A DNA stretch of 64,000 nucleotides from Chaetoceros tenuissimus (taxonomy: Eukaryota > Bacillariophyta > Thalassiosirophyceae > Chaetocerotales > Chaetocerotaceae). Positions within the stretch are counted from its first letter, which is position 1. Every line of letters begins with the position of its first letter. The position numbers were made by a program, and so were the translations under genes. The DNA is taken from contig BLLK01000019.1 in assembly GCA_021927905.1 (NCBI GenBank), forward strand, positions 1,240,001-1,304,000. Direction: 5' to 3'. The notes under the pieces were generated by a model. It saw only the letters and a list, made by a program, of their open reading frames with translations, was not told the origin of the DNA and did not search any database. Below are positions 60,350 through 64,000 of the stretch, piece after piece.

Positions 60350-61425
60350 CTTGCTTCTTATTCAGATGCATGTTATATTATTATGAGCTTTATTCTCCGC
60401 CTATATTTCTTTTCCCTTAAATATTGCAGGTTGAACTATCAGCCAAACACGACATGACTCAAGAACGTGACTCGACGATGTGACTCAAGAACAAATATGG
60501 ATCATCTCGAATATATCATTTTGTTTACGAATGCTTCATTGTGCAAAGAATTATGTTGTAGAGAATGATTGTATATATAATAGAGAATGTAAAGTATAAA
60601 AGAAATCGTTTAGTTTAGATCCAATCAGATGCATAGATTTACATCACGTTTTCGCCCATCATATCAAGGACGTAACGATTGACAATCTTTCTCTCTTCAA
60701 TTTCAGCATATGGGTTTTCCTGAAGGTATTGCGATGGTGTGATACCGATGCTATTAGGTTTCTTGAACGAGCTAATGCCTTGGCGTTTCACAATTTCGTA
60801 AATGATATCTTCTAGCGGGTTGAATGAAGAACAAGCTCGATGAAGAGCAAAATCGTCAGAGTTGTGGATATTTTTTAGCCATTCATTCACTTCATTAGTA
60901 ATATTCTGATATTCAGGTTGATCCTCGTACTCGTAGGTCCATGTATTGGCAATTGGAGATTCTCTGATCAATGCCGTTTCTGCAATCACCTTTGCACCAA
61001 GACGAGTGTGTTGAGGAACATGAAGGATTATTAACTTTTCACAACCACGAAATGCATTATGGCTTATCTCTAGACAGGATTGCGGAATAAATATTGAAGT
61101 CAATTCAAAGCAGCACACGAATGCATCTCTTCCAATGTACTCGAGATTTGCCGAGAGCTTGACGAAATGGAGAAAATTGGCGTGCAAGAAAGCTCCTTCT
61201 TCAATTCTCTTGACTGTATCGGCCATGATGACAGTCTTGATTTTATCACAGTCACTGAAAGTAAATTCAGGAATGATCTCAACTCCGGGAAGAACCATGA
61301 CTACTTCCCATGTTCGTCTCTCTTCCCAATCATGAATGAGAGTCTCTCCGTCATGATATGCTCCTTCATGAAGTTTTTCACCGTTGTAAAAGAGAGTCTT
61401 TTTGCCTTTGTACATTCGTATTCCA

Positions 61426-62026
61426 GGAATACACCAATGGCCTAGGAATTCGGGTTTGTAGAAGAGCTGGTATGATTTGTGTAGAAATTGAACGTAAAGG
61501 TCATTTTAGGCCATTTTTGAAAATTTTGTCCTTCATGTATTTATTTAGCTCGTATACCGTCTAGTATGTGCCTACGCTCCAAAAGAGATTATCCGGTAAA
61601 TGCCTAGGAATCAAAAATTTCACCGACAGGGGTGATTCCCAGGGCGATTCCTAAAATTTAGGAATCGCCTCTATAGCCAATCGAAATATACGGCTATAGA
61701 GGGTGATTCCTAGGAACCACCCTCTATAGCCGTATATTTCGAACAGATAGCCGTATATTTTTTCACAAAATCATATATTTTGAGTTAATTAGAGTAAAAT
61801 TTGTATTTTTGATATATGACCTCGTTTACATTTATATTTTTCTAGGGTCTGTTTCCATTGGTGTATTCCCGCGGAAAACCTCTCGGTATGTGTGGCCAGG
61901 AATTTCTCTCGTTGCACTCGAGAAATTCCTTCGGGAATCCAAGAAATCCCGCTCGTTTCACTCGGGGGATTTCTTGTCGATTCCCGGGGTCCGCCACACA
62001 TACCTCGAGTATTTCCTTTAAGAATA
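61426..62026. mobile_element. Hairpin-rich repeat, copy A, inserted in an LRR gene
   Basis: These 601 bases are repeated at 62312-62912 with, by eye, a single difference (C at 61752, T at 62638). It starts at GGAATACACCAATGGCCTAG, has a body of about 430 bases with strong palindromes, and ends with a unit of about 160 bases rich in hairpins (61866-62026). The left end unit seen in copy B is missing here. The ends show AATA on both sides of the disrupted gene, consistent with a short target duplication. It has no coding capacity. Confidence 0.75.
61683..61740. repeat. 58-base palindrome (23-bp perfect stem) in copy A
   Basis: GAAATATACGGCTATAGAGG plus GTG pairs exactly with CAC plus CCTCTATAGCCGTATATTTC. 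The 12-base centre is itself the palindrome TTCCTAGGAA with one flanking base each side. A neighbouring near-perfect palindrome (GGCGATTCCTAAA/ATTTAGGAATCGCC) lies about 25 bases upstream. Confidence 0.9.
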
Positions 62027-62156
62027 AACCTCCGCCACTCTTCCGTCTGAACCCTCATTTTGTGAAGACTGTTGCACTACTCCTTGAAAGAGAGAAGCTC
62101 TTGATTGGAGGTATGTGTAAGCCTTAGCTAACTACTATGTATTCTGTTGTGTGCTG

Positions 62157-62912
62157 TTCTTAGAGGAAATACTCGAGGTGTGTGTGGCGGACCCCGGGAA
62201 TCGACAAGAAATCCCCCGAGTGAAACGAGGGGGATTTCTTGGATTCCCGAAGGAATTTCTCGAGTGAAACGAGAGAAATTCCTGGCCACACACACCGAGA
62301 GGTTTTCCGAGGGAATACACCAATGGCCTAGGAATTCGGGTTTGTAGAAGAGCTGGTATGATTTGTGTAGAAATTGAACGTAAAGGTCATTTTAGGCCAT
62401 TTTTGAAAATTTTGTCCTTCATGTATTTATTTAGCTCGTATACCGTCTAGTATGTGCCTACGCTCCAAAAGAGATTATCCGGTAAATGCCTAGGAATCAA
62501 AAATTTCACCGACAGGGGTGATTCCCAGGGCGATTCCTAAAATTTAGGAATCGCCTCTATAGCCAATCGAAATATACGGCTATAGAGGGTGATTCCTAGG
62601 AACCACCCTCTATAGCCGTATATTTCGAACAGATAGCTGTATATTTTTTCACAAAATCATATATTTTGAGTTAATTAGAGTAAAATTTGTATTTTTGATA
62701 TATGACCTCGTTTACATTTATATTTTTCTAGGGTCTGTTTCCATTGGTGTATTCCCGCGGAAAACCTCTCGGTATGTGTGGCCAGGAATTTCTCTCGTTG
62801 CACTCGAGAAATTCCTTCGGGAATCCAAGAAATCCCGCTCGTTTCACTCGGGGGATTTCTTGTCGATTCCCGGGGTCCGCCACACATACCTCGAGTATTT
62901 CCTTTAAGAATA
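62157..62912. mobile_element. Hairpin-rich repeat, copy B, with both end units
   Basis: A left unit of about 160 bases (62157-62316, opening TTCTTAGAGGAAATACTCGA), the body (62317-62750) and an inverted right unit (62752-62912) form a composite with long inverted ends. Each end unit holds two hairpins with the same loop, GAGTGAAACGAG: GAAATCCCC against GGGGATTTC, and GGAATTTCTC against GAGAAATTCC. Each unit's own two ends are also inverted imperfect matches (GGTATGTGTGGC), so the units may be small elements in their own right. Several open frames across it are only translations of the repeats. Confidence 0.75.
62569..62626. repeat. 58-base palindrome in copy B
   Basis: Same 23-bp perfect stem as at 61683-61740. 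Confidence 0.9.
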
Positions 62913-62979
62913 CACCAATGGAAACAGTGAGGTTAGTAATTTTTAGCATAATTAAATATAACTTCTATATTAAGCAAGG

Positions 62980-63255
62980 ATGGAAAGTGACAGTAGCAGC
63001 CATTTATTTGATCTAAATGATTCGCTTGCTAATTCCTCATCGTCTGAAGATGAAGATGATTCAGATATTGAGAATGGATCTCATATTGAACAGGATGATG
63101 ATGATCTCAGTGGCAGTTTTATTCGTCAGAAAAAGCGCATTATCCATCTATACTTTTATTTTTCATTTGTTCTGCATACTTTACACATTGAATTGACTAC
63201 ATTACCCTATTTAGATAATGTTTCTTATAATAGCTCATATGAGCGATGCACTTGA
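62980..63255 (+). CDS. Short acidic protein frame, possible truncated gene
   Basis: The frame starts MESDSSSHLFDLNDSLANSS and has a Glu/Asp/Ser-rich run up to DDDDLSGSFIRQKKR, after which it turns hydrophobic and ends at 63255. Acidic N-termini of this sort open some transposase-associated proteins and many nuclear proteins, but nothing recognisable follows. It may be a first exon or a truncated relic next to the repeat. Confidence 0.3.
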   Translation: MESDSSSHLFDLNDSLANSSSSEDEDDSDIENGSHIEQDDDDLSGSFIRQKKRIIHLYFYFSFVLHTLHIELTTLPYLDNVSYNSSYERCT

Positions 63256-64000
63256 CTCATGTGGTCATAGGGAAAGACTTTTTTCTCCGAAATGACTTTT
63301 TTATTCCTATTTGACACATTTTGTCCATGTTGGCTGGTGATATTGTTGTTTTCGTATTTCATGTACTACCTTGGCCAAATGTCCCACTAAGTACCATAAC
63401 AGTGTCATAGTGTAGAAATCAGATATTCCACTGGTAAAAGGAAGTGAGCTCACTTCTTTTTAACGGTTTTAGAGATTAGAACAGGCAGTTAAAAAAGTGT
63501 GAGGTCGCACTTTTTTAACGGTATTAGAGGGATAACGTCTCTTCCTTCTCATCAAAATTTGGGATTCCTTTTCTCTCAGCCATTCAAATGTCTTCTCAAA
63601 AAAAAAGAATCGAGCTGAGCTCCTCTCCATTCCATCTTTTCCAATTCAGAACTCTCCTTTCAATCTTAATGCAGATCTCTCTTTTTCTACTCCTTATCAC
63701 ATATGTTACAGATAGATAGAAGCTAGAAAGGCAGCCTTAATGCTAGGAAAGAAATTCGAAAAGGATATGCAAGAACTGAAGATATTCTTTTGAAAACATA
63801 GTGTTGACACTTTGGAAGCCTCAATTGTTCTTTGCTGAGCTAGTTTTGCCTTTGCCTTCAGAACCATCCTTTCAATGCATGATAGAGAGATACATGGATT
63901 GAAATAGATTCTTATGCAAGGATGTGTTTCAACGTACTGTCTATTGTATATGTATGTATTGATACCTTCAAGAGAAGAAGAATTCATTTGACTTTCGCTG
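63256..64000. other. Right-end region, no gene recognised
   Basis: It contains two palindromic repeat units (63436-63520). A minus-strand frame at 63706-63987 with MVLKAKAKLAQQRTIEASK has an amphipathic start but no known features. Short T-rich frames elsewhere are not supported. Confidence 0.3.
63441..63519. repeat. Two related palindrome units with a TTTTTAACGG tail
   Basis: Unit 1 has the 16-base perfect palindrome GAAGTGAGCTCACTTC (63441-63456) followed by TTTTTAACGGTTTTAGAG. Unit 2 is a hairpin (63488-63519) with the 12-bp stem GTTAAAAAAGTG/CACTTTTTTAAC, whose end leads into TTTTTTAACGGTATTAGAG. The tails make them direct repeats of each other. Confidence 0.7.

Larger units (their letters stand above)
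60639..62058 (-). pseudogene. LRR_5 array copy 10, split by a hairpin-rich insertion
   Basis: The first codons (MRVQTEEWRRFI) lie at 62058-62023. The remainder starts at 61430 with PGIRMYKGKKTLFYNGEKLH and runs through VIMADTVKRIEEGAFLHANF and IFIPQSCLEISHNAFRGCEK to the C-terminal block and LDMMGENVM at 60639. Removing the insertion leaves the reading RRFIPGIRMYKGKK unbroken. AATA stands at both insertion borders, once in the original gene. Translation from the internal Met at 61415 could still give 258 residues, missing only the N-terminal block. Confidence 0.8.

Noticed and set aside
61789-62949. Several frames of 66-90 codons around PRESTRNPPSE and GISWIPEGISR
   Set aside because: They occur on both strands across hairpin repeats and are translations of the palindromic end units, not conserved proteins.

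Overview
The window reads as AT-rich nuclear DNA of a diatom, most likely a Chaetoceros-like centric (inference). The grounds are several gene types that diatoms carry: a heat-shock-factor DNA-binding domain with a diatom-style tail, helicase-associated (HA) repeats behind a RING finger, a long tandem family of BspA-type leucine-rich-repeat genes, a plant/bacterial-type wax-ester synthase/DGAT, and a nuclear NAD+-dependent DNA ligase with an N-terminal targeting extension. Five introns can be placed (69-80 bases, GT...AG). Genes lie on both strands without operons. No tRNA, rRNA, CRISPR array or virus-like element was recognised.

Layout. 1-7 kb: a HEAT-repeat protein running off the left edge, a small ankyrin protein, a degraded ARF-type GTPase, a seven-helix receptor-like protein and a Golgi-type glycosyltransferase. 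7.3-18.2 kb: pieces of an SGNH-hydrolase-like membrane protein family. An isolated N-terminal anchor fragment lies at 7.3 kb and an anchorless SGNH gene at 12.7 kb, with a repeat-rich 1030-residue protein and an orphan 361-residue protein between them. A small SHOCT/two-helix family in three states of repair follows, then an intact SGNH gene in convergent orientation. 18.7-22.1 kb: a doubtful membrane-protein relic and a head-to-head pair of paralogues of unknown function. 23.2-29.6 kb: a complete myosin heavy chain. 29.6-31.5 kb: a second receptor-like gene, with one intron. 31.9-34.4 kb: a DNA transposon bounded by perfect 32-bp inverted repeats, holding a broken FAR1/MULE-like zinc-finger gene and an unknown gene. 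34.7-39.1 kb: a secreted beta-propeller protein and a broken HSF-type gene. 39.4-40.2 kb: a MITE with roughly 250-bp inverted arms and a TTAA target duplication. 40.4-50.3 kb: a second head-to-head pair of paralogues, a WS/DGAT acyltransferase, a RING-HA protein and the NAD+ ligase.

50.4-62.1 kb is a one-strand tandem array of ten recognisable leucine-rich-repeat genes plus small relics. Some copies are whole; others are truncated, frameshifted or interrupted. Three of them share an upstream block about 100-150 bases before the start codon. The most distal copy is split after about twelve codons by a hairpin-rich repeat, and a nearly identical 601-bp copy of that repeat lies 886 bases away. 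The last 1.1 kb holds palindromic repeats and a short acidic reading frame.

The strongest candidates for something undescribed are the hairpin repeat pair with its conserved loop and 58-base palindrome, the 2.5-kb inverted-repeat element, and the roughly 5.2-kb segment that seems to split an SGNH gene. Intron and frameshift calls were made by eye from reading frames and paralogue comparison.
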